In this document: positions 1-7,905 of the stretch, one piece after another
How the letters are laid out: each line of letters opens with the position of its first letter
Position numbering within the stretch: the stretch's first letter is position 1
From: Aquimarina sp. AU58
GTDB lineage: Bacteria; Bacteroidota; Bacteroidia; Flavobacteriales; Flavobacteriaceae
Length of the DNA stretch: 64,000 nucleotides
NCBI RefSeq assembly: GCF_900312745.1
Contig: NZ_OMPD01000006.1
Location: 1-64,000, forward strand
Reading direction: 5' to 3'
Made by a program: the position numbers and the translations under genes
The notes under the pieces: model-generated
Database searches by the model: none
What the model was told of the DNA's origin: nothing
Seen by the model: the letters and a program-made list of their open reading frames with translations, nothing else

Positions 1-220
1 TAAAGGTAAGGCCTTACAACAGGCAAAACTACAATACCTAAGCACCGCTAATATCAATCGTACCGATCCTTTCTATTGGGGAGGATTTTACCTGGTAGGA
101 GATACTACTGCAATGCAGTTTAATAACGACACCCAACTGTATTGGATTTTAGGATTGGGTATAGTAGCAGTTATGTTTTTGGTGGTGTTTTTGTATAGGA
201 GGAGAACAAACAATACTTGA
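1..220 (+). CDS. CHAT domain protein, C-terminal end (partial)
   Basis: The reading frame is open from the window edge (frame starting at base 2) to a TGA at 218-220, giving about 72 residues. The stretch NINRTDPFYWGGFYLVGD resembles the conserved end of CHAT (caspase-like HetF-associated with TPRs) domains, where a D/HPFYW-x2-F-x-L-x-GD block closes the domain. It is followed by one hydrophobic segment (about residues 46-63, LYWILGLGIVAVMFLVVFLY) and a basic RRRTNN tail, so the protein would be anchored by a C-terminal membrane helix. The catalytic His/Cys region lies outside the window. The assignment rests on this short terminal motif only. Confidence 0.6.
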   Translation, partial: KGKALQQAKLQYLSTANINRTDPFYWGGFYLVGDTTAMQFNNDTQLYWILGLGIVAVMFLVVFLYRRRTNNT

Positions 221-242
221 TATTTGTTTAATTATTTGAGTT

Positions 243-269
243 GTCATACCAGCGTAGGCTGGGGTCCAT
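243..269. repeat. REP-like palindromic repeat, copy 1
   Basis: The sequence GTCATACCAGCGTAGGCTGG followed by GGTCCAT matches the copies at 60136-60162 and 63844-63870. Its core CCAGC-N-AGGCTGG is an imperfect palindrome. It lies in the 218-bp gap after the CHAT gene. Inference: a dispersed intergenic repeat. Confidence 0.6.
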
Positions 270-349
270 TTGAAAGATGTTTAAAGTATAGATTTGCCTA
301 AATAAGACGACCGTTAACTAAGAGTTATGGATAATTCAAGTTAAATGCC

Positions 350-357
350 TACTTTTG
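350..357 (+). promoter_or_regulatory. Candidate -7 box TACTTTTG
   Basis: TACTTTTG fits the Bacteroidota -7 consensus TAnnTTTG and lies about 80 bp upstream of the gene starting at 439. No clear -33 TTG at the usual distance was identified, so the call rests on one box. Confidence 0.4.
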
Positions 358-438
358 TACAAGTTCTTTGGAATTCAATTGGTATAGAATACCATACTCC
401 ATAGTTTATGAATTTATGTTTAATTTTTAAAACTATGT

Positions 439-738
439 ATGATGAATTGGAAAATTCAAAAACTATTGAATGGTGAGACTATTGTCTCCAAAGAACCTGG
501 TAATTCTATGTTACCCATCTTAAAATCAAAACAACCTGTAATACTTGAACCCGTACATTGGGAAGATTGCGAAGCAGGAGACATTGTTTTTTGTAAAGTG
601 AGAGGGAACTGTTTTACGCATTTGGTCAAAGGAAAAAATGCTAAACGAGGATTACTGATCGGTAATAACCGAGGACGCCTTAACGGGTGGACCAAAAATG
701 TATATGGTAAGGTAATTGAAATATTACCGATGCCATAG
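439..738 (+). CDS. S24/S26-type peptidase-like protein
   Basis: A 99-residue protein with no signal peptide. GNSMLPIL at residues 21-28 matches the G-x-SM-x-P serine block shared by S24 (LexA/CI type) and S26 (signal peptidase) enzymes, with Ser23 as the expected nucleophile. A GDIV strand (47-50) and FTHLVKG (59-65) follow. His61 sits where Ser-His dyad members of the superfamily carry their base, and a nearby Lys64 could serve in a Ser-Lys dyad. There is no DNA-binding domain, so it is not a LexA-like repressor; a stand-alone processing peptidase is the likely role, substrate unknown. A strong terminator follows at once. MMN leaves two possible ATG starts three bases apart. Confidence 0.65.
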   Translation: MMNWKIQKLLNGETIVSKEPGNSMLPILKSKQPVILEPVHWEDCEAGDIVFCKVRGNCFTHLVKGKNAKRGLLIGNNRGRLNGWTKNVYGKVIEILPMP

Positions 739-742
739 AGAT

Positions 743-763
743 AGCGCTGAGAGCGCTTTTTTT
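743..763 (+). terminator. Rho-independent terminator after the S24-like gene
   Basis: AGCGCT, loop GAG, AGCGCT and then a run of T. It starts five bases after the stop codon of the gene ending at 738. Confidence 0.85.
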
Positions 764-810
764 GTTTATATACATCAACTTTATATACTGTTTTATCAAA
801 GTAAATCTAA

Positions 811-1524
811 ATGACTACTCGCAATAGAGGAAGAGAAGCTAGTGATGATCGATTGTTTGGAGAGTTGCCGATGCAGGAAAAATTAAAAGCAGCAGCAAAA
901 GATATGTTGTATCTCCTTTCTCGCGGTTATGCAGAAAAATCATCTGTACAATTGGTAGGAAATCGTTATACCCTTAATGCACGACAACAAAGAGCTTTGC
1001 ATGGTATGAGTTGTAGTGAACAACAAATTGTGATTCGTAATAAAAATAGGGTAACGCCAAAAATGTTAAAAGGGCAAACCATAGCGATAGATGGATTTAA
1101 CCTATTGATTATTCTCGAAAGTGCCTTGTCTGGAGCATATATTTTTAAAGGGCTTGATGGATATTATCGCGATGTGTCAGGTGTTCATGGTACCTATAAA
1201 CGAGTTCAAAAAACAGAAGAAGCTCTTCTAGTAATAGGAAATACACTTGATAAGCTTGGAGTAAGTTGGGTACACTGGTATTTTGATGCTCCGGTTTCTA
1301 ACAGCGGGCGATTAAAAACAACACTTCGAGAATTAGCAGAACAACATCATTTTTCCTGGAAAATAGATTTGGTAAATAACCCAGATAAAGAATTAGCAAG
1401 CTCAGCACATATTGTAGTAAGCTCTGATGCCTGGATATTGGATAGAGCACAAAAAAATACAAACCTGGCCGCTTATCTCATTGATCATCATATCCAGGAG
1501 GCGAATATAATATGTGCAGAATAA
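811..1524 (+). CDS. DUF434 domain-containing protein
   Basis: A cytoplasmic protein of 237 residues. The N-terminal RNRGREASDDRLF block, followed by a helical region with YLLSRGYAEKSSVQLVGNRY, is the signature of the DUF434 family. A second region begins at about residue 90 with IAIDGFNLLIILESAL, and ends with SSDAWILD and AAYLIDHH; these Asp-rich strands resemble a PIN/NYN-like nuclease layout in which D at IDGFN would be a metal ligand. That nuclease reading is inference. It is a monocistronic unit between a terminator upstream and a 400-bp gap downstream. Biological role unknown. Confidence 0.7.
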   Translation: MTTRNRGREASDDRLFGELPMQEKLKAAAKDMLYLLSRGYAEKSSVQLVGNRYTLNARQQRALHGMSCSEQQIVIRNKNRVTPKMLKGQTIAIDGFNLLIILESALSGAYIFKGLDGYYRDVSGVHGTYKRVQKTEEALLVIGNTLDKLGVSWVHWYFDAPVSNSGRLKTTLRELAEQHHFSWKIDLVNNPDKELASSAHIVVSSDAWILDRAQKNTNLAAYLIDHHIQEANIICAE

Positions 1525-1817
1525 TGCTAAACAAATATCTTAGTTTGGTATAATACTTCAAAATAAGAGTTCCCTAACTCAAAACTACCATTCACTCATT
1601 CTGTGTTTTGTAAAATGATATTGCGCTTTACTTTTGAGTAAACCAATGAGCATATAAACACTTTATCTAGTATCTAAACTTGGAACAAGGGGTAAAAAAG
1701 TAAAATTCGAAAGGAAGAAATGTAGTGTTCAGATATAGAAACAAGATGATATAGGTTCATTCCTAAAATATATTTGATGGATGTTGGAGGAATAATTTTA
1801 GGTTGGTTTAGTGTGTG

Positions 1818-1852
1818 AAACGGATGCGGCAAGGGGTAGTCGTATCCGTTTT
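1818..1852. other. Hairpin in the 1525-1924 intergenic gap
   Basis: The 400-bp gap between 1525 and 1924 holds no convincing gene. Near its end AAACGGATGCG pairs with CGTATCCGTTT around a 13-base loop (one G-T wobble). The following run is mixed A/T, so it may be a weak terminator or an RNA hairpin. The upstream part of the gap shows nothing recognisable. Confidence 0.4.
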
Positions 1853-1856
1853 GATT

Positions 1857-1889
1857 AAAAAAAGAGCTTCTTATATAAGAAGCTCTTTT
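1857..1889 (-). terminator. Terminator of the PepSY-like gene (bidirectional form)
   Basis: A near-perfect palindrome, AAAAGAGCTTCTTA facing TAAGAAGCTCTTTT, with A and T tracts on its two sides. It lies 36 bp beyond the stop codon of the minus-strand gene at 1925-2248. Confidence 0.75.
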
Positions 1890-1924
1890 CTGGTTAAAAT
1901 AAGGAAGAAGTCAGTAACTTGGTA

Positions 1925-2248
1925 TCACCCTTTTTTATTTGGATCAAACCATTCTCCCCTAGCGTTGGTATATACCGTTTTAGTGTCGTTACCTATAGCA
2001 AGGATTAATTTGTAATTTCCAATCTTGTCAGTATAGGCCTCAGAAATACTAGCTTCTGGAAAATCTTTTTCTACAGCAGCTTTAATGATTTCAGAAAGCT
2101 TGTCTATTTTAACTTCTTTATAATCTTGCTGATTGGTAGAAGCTTCTGTTTTGGTAATGGGCAGAGCTTCTTCGACTTCTTGTGCAGATACGGTTTCGAA
2201 TGAAAATAGGACAACACAGATAGCAGCTATGATACTTATCTTTTTCAT
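1925..2248 (-). CDS. Secreted PepSY-like protein
   Basis: A 107-residue protein. Residues 1-22 form a signal peptide (MKKIS, hydrophobic core, VSA-QE cleavage site). After an acidic linker, residues 45-107 contain LSEIIKAAVEKDFPEASISEAYTDKIGNY split over two strands and a helix, then KLILAIGNDTKTVYTNARGEWF. This layout (helix ending in a D/PxA step, then strands with x-G-x-Y) is that of PepSY-like or putative beta-lactamase-inhibitor-like small periplasmic proteins common in Bacteroidota. Function is unknown; binding of a peptidase or a cell-envelope ligand is the usual guess. It is transcribed alone and followed by a palindromic terminator. Confidence 0.6.
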   Translation of the reverse strand: MKKISIIAAICVVLFSFETVSAQEVEEALPITKTEASTNQQDYKEVKIDKLSEIIKAAVEKDFPEASISEAYTDKIGNYKLILAIGNDTKTVYTNARGEWFDPNKKG

Positions 2249-2513
2249 ATTTTTTAGAATTAGTTTTGTTATACTTTACTATATAAAAAGAAATTATCAT
2301 TCCAGAATATAAAATGATTTAATTTCTATTTAAAACATTGATTATTAGTTTATTGTATTTTTTAGGTTTTTAACTTATTATTTCAAAACTGTTGATCTGG
2401 TATACCGATTGTAGATTTATTTCACATTTAGAAAAGAAAAAATGCAGAAATATAGATTGTGCTTTCATCAGATTTATTATGATAATTTTTACACTAACTA
2501 AGAGAAGAGTTTC

Positions 2514-2521
2514 TACTTTTG
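2514..2521 (+). promoter_or_regulatory. Candidate -7 box TACTTTTG of the aldo-keto reductase
   Basis: In the 330-bp gap 2249-2578 the only recognisable signal is TACTTTTG, a TAnnTTTG match 57 bp upstream of the start at 2579. The rest of the gap is AT-rich and featureless. Confidence 0.45.
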
Positions 2522-2578
2522 GTCATGAACTCTTTTAAACTTTTTTATTCTTAACTTAAAAATTTATAGCCAAAAAGA

Positions 2579-3610
2579 ATGAAGTACACTACATTACCTG
2601 GTACAGATATACGAGTAAGTAAAATATGCCTGGGAAGCATGACCTGGGGAGAACAAAATACCGAAGAAGAAGGGCATCAACAGTTAGACTATGCCATCGA
2701 TAAAGGGGTTAATTTTATTGATACGGCAGAGTTATATTCTGTACCGGCAAATAAGGAGACCCAAGGAAGCACAGAAAGAATTATCGGAACATGGTTAAAA
2801 AAAACCAATAAACGGAATGAGGTAGTTATTGCTACCAAAATTGTAGGGCCCAGAGATTTTGTTAATCATATTCGTACAGGTGGTTTTACAAAAGCAGAAT
2901 TTACAGATGCGATACATAAAAGTTTACAGCGCTTACAAACTGACTATATTGATTTGTATCAATTGCATTGGCCAGAACGAAATACCAATTTCTTTGGAGT
3001 TAGGGGATATATTCATGACGAAGCAGAGCGATGGGAGGATAATTTTAGTGAAGTATTAAGTTACCTTCAGGATTTTGTTGCAGCAGGAAAGATAAGACAA
3101 ATAGGCCTTTCTAATGAAACACCTTATGGAGTAATGCGCTATGCTGAAGAAGCTCGAAAAGGAGCACCAAAAATGATTACAGTTCAAAACCCTTATAATT
3201 TATTAAACCGAAAAGATGAGGTAGGTCTTACCGAAGTTTTACATCGCGAAAATATTGGGCATTTACCTTACTCTCCTCTTGGTTTTGGGCAATTAACAGG
3301 AAAATACCTCGAGGAAACCCCAAAAAATGCAAGAGTAACCTTATTTCCGCAATTTGCTAGGTATCATAATGAGAAATCGTTTGAAGCGACAAGGGCGTAT
3401 AATGAAATAGCAAAAAAACATGGTATAAGCTTGACTCAAATGGCTTTGGCATTTATAAATGACCGCCCTTTTGTAACCAGTAATATTATTGGTGCTACAT
3501 CACTGGATCAGTTAAAAGAAAATATTGGTAGTATCGATATCACCCTTTCTGATGCAATTTTAGATGAGATTGAGGCAGTACATGAAAATAATCCTAATCC
3601 TGCTCCTTAA
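2579..3610 (+). CDS. tas: NADP(H)-dependent aldo-keto reductase, Tas type
   Basis: A 343-residue cytoplasmic (beta/alpha)8 oxidoreductase. The catalytic tetrad is visible: Asp48 and Tyr53 (FIDTAELY), Lys87 (IATK) and His130 (YQLHWPE). Strong family features of E. coli Tas are present: GSMTWGEQN at 19-27, ETQGSTE at 60-66, QLHWPERNTNFFG, SNETPYGVMRYAEEA, VQNPYNLLNR and the C-terminal ENNPNPAP. Length matches the family (about 346). Its physiological substrate is not known for Tas itself. It converges with radA, and the last four bases overlap: the sense TAA at 3608-3610 and the antisense TAA of radA share bases. Confidence 0.9.
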   Translation: MKYTTLPGTDIRVSKICLGSMTWGEQNTEEEGHQQLDYAIDKGVNFIDTAELYSVPANKETQGSTERIIGTWLKKTNKRNEVVIATKIVGPRDFVNHIRTGGFTKAEFTDAIHKSLQRLQTDYIDLYQLHWPERNTNFFGVRGYIHDEAERWEDNFSEVLSYLQDFVAAGKIRQIGLSNETPYGVMRYAEEARKGAPKMITVQNPYNLLNRKDEVGLTEVLHRENIGHLPYSPLGFGQLTGKYLEETPKNARVTLFPQFARYHNEKSFEATRAYNEIAKKHGISLTQMALAFINDRPFVTSNIIGATSLDQLKENIGSIDITLSDAILDEIEAVHENNPNPAP

Positions 3611-4974
3611 CCAAATAAAAACTCAACTACATCTTCGATTTTGGTAACCATCTGAATTTGAATTTGAGTATTTTGCAGAGATATTTTATTGTATTTAGAA
3701 ACAAAGATAGTAGAGAAACCTAGTTTCTCTGCTTCTTGTATACGTTGCTCTACTTTGGTTACAGGGCGTATTTCTCCTGCCAGTCCAACCTCTGCAGCAA
3801 AGCAAAAATCTTTGGGGATAGGAATGTCCTCGCTTGAGGATAATATGGCAGCAACTACTGCCAGATCAATTGCAGGGTCATCTACAGAGATGCCTCCTGT
3901 GATATTAAGGAATACATCTTTGGCTCCCAACCTAAAACCAGCGCGTTTCTCTAAAACTGCCAGGATCATATTAAGGCGTTTAAGGTTATACCCTGTTGCA
4001 CTGCGTTGCGGGGTCCCATATACGGCAGTACTCACCAAAGCTTGTACTTCTATCATAAGAGGCCTCATACCTTCTACGGTAGAGGCGATAGCAGTACCAC
4101 TTAGTTCTTCTTCCTTTTTAGAGATCAGAATCTCACTGGGATTAGTAACTTCTCGTAGGCCACTTCCCTGCATTTCATAAATCCCTAACTCAGAAGTAGA
4201 TCCGAATCTATTTTTTAAAGCACGTAAAATTCTGTATACATGGTTTCGATCTCCTTCAAACTGTAGTACGGTATCAACCATATGCTCCAGAATTTTTGGA
4301 CCGGCAATATTACCATCTTTTGTGATATGGCCAATTAATACTACAGGCGTTGCAGTTTCTTTGGCAAACTTGATTAATTCTGTAGTACATTCTCTGATCT
4401 GAGAAATACTTCCTGCACTACTTTCTATATAATCGCTGTGCAAGGTTTGAATAGAATCTATAATAACAATATCGGGTTGAGTTTCCTCAATCTGCCTAAA
4501 GATATTTTGAGTTTTAGTTTCGGTAAGAATTAAGCAATTGTCTGTTTTAGAGTGAATACGTTCTGCACGCATCTTAATTTGTTGCTGGCTTTCTTCACCA
4601 GAAACATATAATGTTTTATAAGGTAATTTAAGACTAATTTGTAGTAACAATGTACTTTTTCCTATTCCTGGTTCGCCTCCCAGTAGTGTTAAAGAACCAG
4701 GCACCAACCCTCCTCCAAGTACCCGATTTAATTCGGCGTCATCTGTATTATAACGGGCTTCCTGGCTAGTGTCAATTTCTGAAATTCGTAAGGGCTTGGC
4801 CGTTCTATTGGTTTTAGGACTAGATGTAGCACTTTTCCAATCACTGGTCGAAGCTTTTTGAACGATTTCTTCGGCAATAGTATTCCACTCTTTACAGGAT
4901 GTACATTGTCCTTGCCATTTGGAGTATTGTGCTCCACAATTCTGACAGAAAAAAACAGTTTTGGTCTTAGCCAT
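3607..4974 (-). CDS. radA: DNA repair protein RadA
   Basis: A 455-residue RecA-like ATPase that helps branch migration of recombination intermediates. The N-terminal zinc finger has C10-x2-C13 and C24-x2-C27. A Walker A motif GGEPGIGKST lies near residue 100, the RadA-specific KNRFGST block lies mid-protein, and the C-terminal third is the Lon-protease-like domain (GGISVDDPAIDLAVVAAILSS in two parts). I chose the ATG at 4974 (MAKTKTVFFCQNCG) because it fits the family start; a longer frame to 5025 adds 17 hydrophobic residues not found in RadA. It converges with tas with a four-base overlap, and no separate terminator lies between them. Confidence 0.95.
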   Translation of the reverse strand: MAKTKTVFFCQNCGAQYSKWQGQCTSCKEWNTIAEEIVQKASTSDWKSATSSPKTNRTAKPLRISEIDTSQEARYNTDDAELNRVLGGGLVPGSLTLLGGEPGIGKSTLLLQISLKLPYKTLYVSGEESQQQIKMRAERIHSKTDNCLILTETKTQNIFRQIEETQPDIVIIDSIQTLHSDYIESSAGSISQIRECTTELIKFAKETATPVVLIGHITKDGNIAGPKILEHMVDTVLQFEGDRNHVYRILRALKNRFGSTSELGIYEMQGSGLREVTNPSEILISKKEEELSGTAIASTVEGMRPLMIEVQALVSTAVYGTPQRSATGYNLKRLNMILAVLEKRAGFRLGAKDVFLNITGGISVDDPAIDLAVVAAILSSSEDIPIPKDFCFAAEVGLAGEIRPVTKVEQRIQEAEKLGFSTIFVSKYNKISLQNTQIQIQMVTKIEDVVEFLFG

Positions 4975-5137
4975 ATAAGATTGATAAGAGTGTAAAAATA
5001 CTATTATTTTAATAATACAGTACACAAAAATGAACTCCTAAAATAAGTATCAAATATTTTTGCTTGGATTTTAAAAACCAACTTTCTTAATTGAAAATAT
5101 AGTATATTTAGTACTTAACCAATAATAGTATATAATC

Positions 5138-5302
5138 ATGAAAATTCTAAAATTAACAGGAGTAAAACCAATACGTAAAATTGCTCAAAAAGAAATTAAT
5201 GGAGGAGGAAGACCCAACTGTATTGATCGTGCATGCATGAGAGCCTGTATACAAACGGGTCAGACGCCTTACGAGTGCTATATTGAATGTATGATTTGTT
5301 AA
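5138..5302 (+). CDS. Cysteine-rich peptide with double-glycine leader (orphan)
   Basis: A 54-residue ORF starting MKILKLTGVKPIRKIAQKE and reaching INGGG at about residues 20-24, like the GG leaders of the peptides at 44-52 kb. The predicted core after GG is about 31 residues with six cysteines in C-x4-C-x3-C and C-x3-C-x2-C groups (CIDRACMRAC and CYIECMIC). It would be secreted by a C39 ABC transporter and disulfide-bonded or otherwise modified. No maturation gene is adjacent; the nearest exporter is 49 kb away. A strong terminator follows 20 bp after the stop, supporting a real single-gene transcript. The TCTCA palindrome of the other peptide promoters is absent here. Confidence 0.75.
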   Translation: MKILKLTGVKPIRKIAQKEINGGGRPNCIDRACMRACIQTGQTPYECYIECMIC

Positions 5303-5322
5303 AATCAATAGCAATCAAAAAC

Positions 5323-5352
5323 AAAAAGATCCTGAAAACAGGATCTTTTTTT
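5323..5352 (+). terminator. Terminator of the orphan GG peptide
   Basis: AAAAAGATCCTG, loop AAAA, CAGGATCTTTTT and more T. It could also serve as a terminator for the minus-strand gene ending at 5372. Confidence 0.9.
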
Positions 5353-5371
5353 ATGCGTGCGATTGGTATGT

Positions 5372-6517
5372 TTACCAACCGAAATCTTCTTTAATTTTGT
5401 TAACCTTATCCAGCATATAATCTTTGGTTAAGAAAGCAACTTCAGAGAGTTGAAAACCACTTTCATAAGCTCTCATAGCTTTTTTGGGTTCTCCTGTTTG
5501 TTCATAGAACATTCCTAAATAATAATGCCCCAGCATTAAATCAGAATGTTCTTTTATAGCTAGCTTACCTAAAGGTTCTAATTCTGACCAGTTTTCCTTT
5601 TTTTCGAGAGCAGTAGATACAGCAATAAAATCGTTAATTCTTATTTTACGTTTAATGCCATACAGTTTTTCTGTAGTTTTATACATATCTACAAGATAGT
5701 CATAGGGTGAAGTTTCTAGTGTAAGAAGAACTTCTTTATATGTTTTCTTGCTTATCGGGCGATACATTTCAAAAATACCTTCGAGAGCATTAGGAATAGC
5801 TTTTCCAACCAAAGTATAATGAGAAGATTCTTCAAAGTTATCAAAGAAATAGCTCATTTCAGGATTTTCTATTACAGATAGTTTCTCATCTAATGCAATG
5901 AGGTTCTTTTTGATATTATCGGCATCATTAGTTGCAGTAGCCAGGTAATACCAAATGTCAGATGAAGTCTCTAATTTGCTCGAAATTCGATCCCCCATTG
6001 GTGGTCCTAATTCTGGGCTAATGCATATATATCCCTGAAAAATAGGATTGTCTTTAAATAAAAAGTAATTTATAAAATTAGCAGTATAATCATGCCCGAC
6101 AATAATTTTAAGTTGTGCAGTACGATAATTTTCATTGAGGTAAGGAACAAGCTCTTGTCCTATAAATTCATAAAATTCTGCGCCTTTTAGAGTGGGTAAA
6201 AACTCTGCAGTATCATATCTGCAATCATCTTCTCTGGTTTTTCTTTGATTAACACCAACAACGATTGATTCTGGCATATCTTCCCAATAGGAAAAATAAT
6301 CCACGTTTCCGGCGACGGGTTCGAATAAGTAATCCCCATCAAGAACAATAATCAAGGGATATATTTTGTCTTCATTTTTCTTATAATTACGCGGAAGCTG
6401 AATTTTTAACTCTCTACTTTGGTCTAATTTGATAGATCTGAAAGACTCATATATTGTTTGTCCATAGCTGGAAACAACAAAAATACAAGCTATAATAAGA
6501 GTCACACTTTTTTTCAT
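5372..6517 (-). CDS. Secreted esterase-fold protein lacking the nucleophile serine, with C-terminal TPR
   Basis: A 381-residue protein with a signal peptide (residues 1-19, ending SSYGQ). Residues 20-260 follow the esterase D / enterochelin esterase fold: PRNYKKNEDKIYPLIIVLDGDYLF, then a strand leading to the nucleophile elbow. The elbow reads GHDYTA (141-146), so Asp143 replaces the Ser of G-x-S-x-G; a His remains near residue 232 (SSHYTL). Residues 290-375 include a TPR-like repeat (LGHYYLGMFYEQTGEPKKAMRAY). Hydrolysis by the usual mechanism is therefore unlikely; a binding role is possible. It lies downstream of panC, panD and a flippase-like gene on the same strand with a 48-bp gap, so may be co-transcribed. 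Confidence 0.7.
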   Translation of the reverse strand: MKKSVTLIIACIFVVSSYGQTIYESFRSIKLDQSRELKIQLPRNYKKNEDKIYPLIIVLDGDYLFEPVAGNVDYFSYWEDMPESIVVGVNQRKTREDDCRYDTAEFLPTLKGAEFYEFIGQELVPYLNENYRTAQLKIIVGHDYTANFINYFLFKDNPIFQGYICISPELGPPMGDRISSKLETSSDIWYYLATATNDADNIKKNLIALDEKLSVIENPEMSYFFDNFEESSHYTLVGKAIPNALEGIFEMYRPISKKTYKEVLLTLETSPYDYLVDMYKTTEKLYGIKRKIRINDFIAVSTALEKKENWSELEPLGKLAIKEHSDLMLGHYYLGMFYEQTGEPKKAMRAYESGFQLSEVAFLTKDYMLDKVNKIKEDFGW

Positions 6518-6565
6518 AAGTATTAGGATTAAGGTTAAGCAAGGGACAATATATAAATTATTTCG

Positions 6566-7531
6566 TTATTGTTCTCTGTTTAAAATAGGGAGAAACAAAA
6601 AGGATAACGCCCCAATGACTATATTTATTGCGGTCTGTGAGGTCCATAATATCCAGCCAAAAGCTTCTCCTGCTGGTTTTTCGATATCAAAAAGTAATAA
6701 AATTGCAGCAATAGCGATAGGAAATGCACCAATACCTCCATTAGTAGTAGACATAGCAAATGATCCCGCTACAAAGGTGGCCAATATGGGGCCTATAGAT
6801 AAAGAAGCAGTTTCGGGAACCGTAAATTTAATAACATAAAACATCACTACATAAAGTGTCCATATAAGAAAAGTATGAAACACAAAAGCTCTTTTTTGTC
6901 TTATCTTAGAAATGCTTTTTACTCCTTCTAGAAGACCATTTCCAAAATTTCGCAATTTAATAAGTATTGGATTGCTAGAAGTTTTTATGATTTTAAGGAA
7001 CATTATTCCGGCAAGTAGTAGCCCAAGTAAAATGGCAAGAGTAATAAAAGGGCTTGCAATTTTTTCTTCTAAGTACGATAAAAGAAGTTCTGATTGAAAA
7101 AGTAGTGTGATGCCTATCACTAATAAAAGCATAAGCAAATCAATAACTCGTTCTGAGATAATGGTTCCGAAAGCTTTTTTAAAAGGAACACCTTCATACG
7201 TTGATATCGTACCACCACGTAGAATTTCTCCAGATCTTGGGATTCCCAGATTCGCAAGATACCCCACCATAACAGCCATAAAACTATTGGATAGTTTGAT
7301 TGGATATCCCAAAGGTTCTAATAAAAATTTCCACCGGTATGCTCTTGAGAGATGGGAGATAATTCCCAAAATTACAGAAAGAATAATCCATTTGGGATCT
7401 GCTTGTGTAATATACTGAAGCGTTTTTTGTCTTTCTTCTGGGGTTGCCGAAGTGATAGAATACCAAATTAAAAAAACTCCCAATGCTAAAGGGAGTATAA
7501 TTTTAAGAAACTTTATAAGTTTAGGATTCAC
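6566..7531 (-). CDS. Flippase-like membrane protein (UPF0104 / lysylphosphatidylglycerol synthase TM family)
   Basis: A 321-residue inner-membrane protein with about eight hydrophobic segments. Family markers are the PxWIILSVILGIISHLSRAYRW region near residues 48-68, the GYLANLGIPRSGEILRG loop near 90-106, which is the hallmark of this family, and STTNGGIGAFPIAIAAIL near 260. Members include the membrane part of MprF and AglD-like proteins and are thought to move lipids or lipid-linked sugars. It starts three bases after the panD stop, so it is in the panC-panD operon, an arrangement I recall as common in flavobacteria. Substrate unknown. Confidence 0.8.
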   Translation of the reverse strand: MNPKLIKFLKIILPLALGVFLIWYSITSATPEERQKTLQYITQADPKWIILSVILGIISHLSRAYRWKFLLEPLGYPIKLSNSFMAVMVGYLANLGIPRSGEILRGGTISTYEGVPFKKAFGTIISERVIDLLMLLLVIGITLLFQSELLLSYLEEKIASPFITLAILLGLLLAGIMFLKIIKTSSNPILIKLRNFGNGLLEGVKSISKIRQKRAFVFHTFLIWTLYVVMFYVIKFTVPETASLSIGPILATFVAGSFAMSTTNGGIGAFPIAIAAILLLFDIEKPAGEAFGWILWTSQTAINIVIGALSFLFLPILNREQ

Positions 7532-7534
7532 TAT

Positions 7535-7885
7535 TTATTTTAATAAATTATTTTCCTCGTTTGGGAAAAGAAGTCTTGGTTTGAAGTTTTTAGCTTCTTC
7601 AATATCCATCATGGCATAGGTGATTAGTATTAATACATCTCCTTTTGCTACTTTTCGAGCAGCAGCACCATTTAATGTAATTTCACCACTGTTTCTGGGT
7701 CCTGGGATAGCGTAAGTTTCTAAACGCTCTCCATTATTATTATTTACAATCTGTACCTTTTCTCCTTCAACAATATTAGCAGCATCCATTAGATCTTGAT
7801 CTATTGTTATACTACCGATATAATTAAGATCGGCACCAGTCACCTTAACGCGATGAATTTTTGATTTTACTACGTGTACAAACAT
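7535..7885 (-). CDS. panD: Aspartate 1-decarboxylase
   Basis: A 116-residue pyruvoyl enzyme that makes beta-alanine for pantothenate. The self-cleavage site Gly24-Ser25 is seen in [10 protein letters not shown], and the expected basic N-terminus ([11 protein letters not shown]) and the GERLETYAI and [16 protein letters not shown] blocks are in place. In Bacteroidota the protein cleaves itself after Gly24 to give a pyruvoyl group on the alpha chain. It follows panC by 20 bp on the same strand, so the two last enzymes of pantothenate synthesis are encoded together. Confidence 0.97.
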   Translation of the reverse strand: MFVHVVKSKIHRVKVTGADLNYIGSITIDQDLMDAANIVEGEKVQIVNNNNGERLETYAIPGPRNSGEITLNGAAARKVAKGDVLILITYAMMDIEEAKNFKPRLLFPNEENNLLK

Positions 7886-7905
7886 GTTACAAAGTTAGTT
7901 ATTTT

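Noticed and set aside
1815..2015. A plus-strand frame of 66 codons.
   Set aside because: It crosses two hairpins and is antisense to the secreted PepSY-like gene, which has a clear signal peptide.
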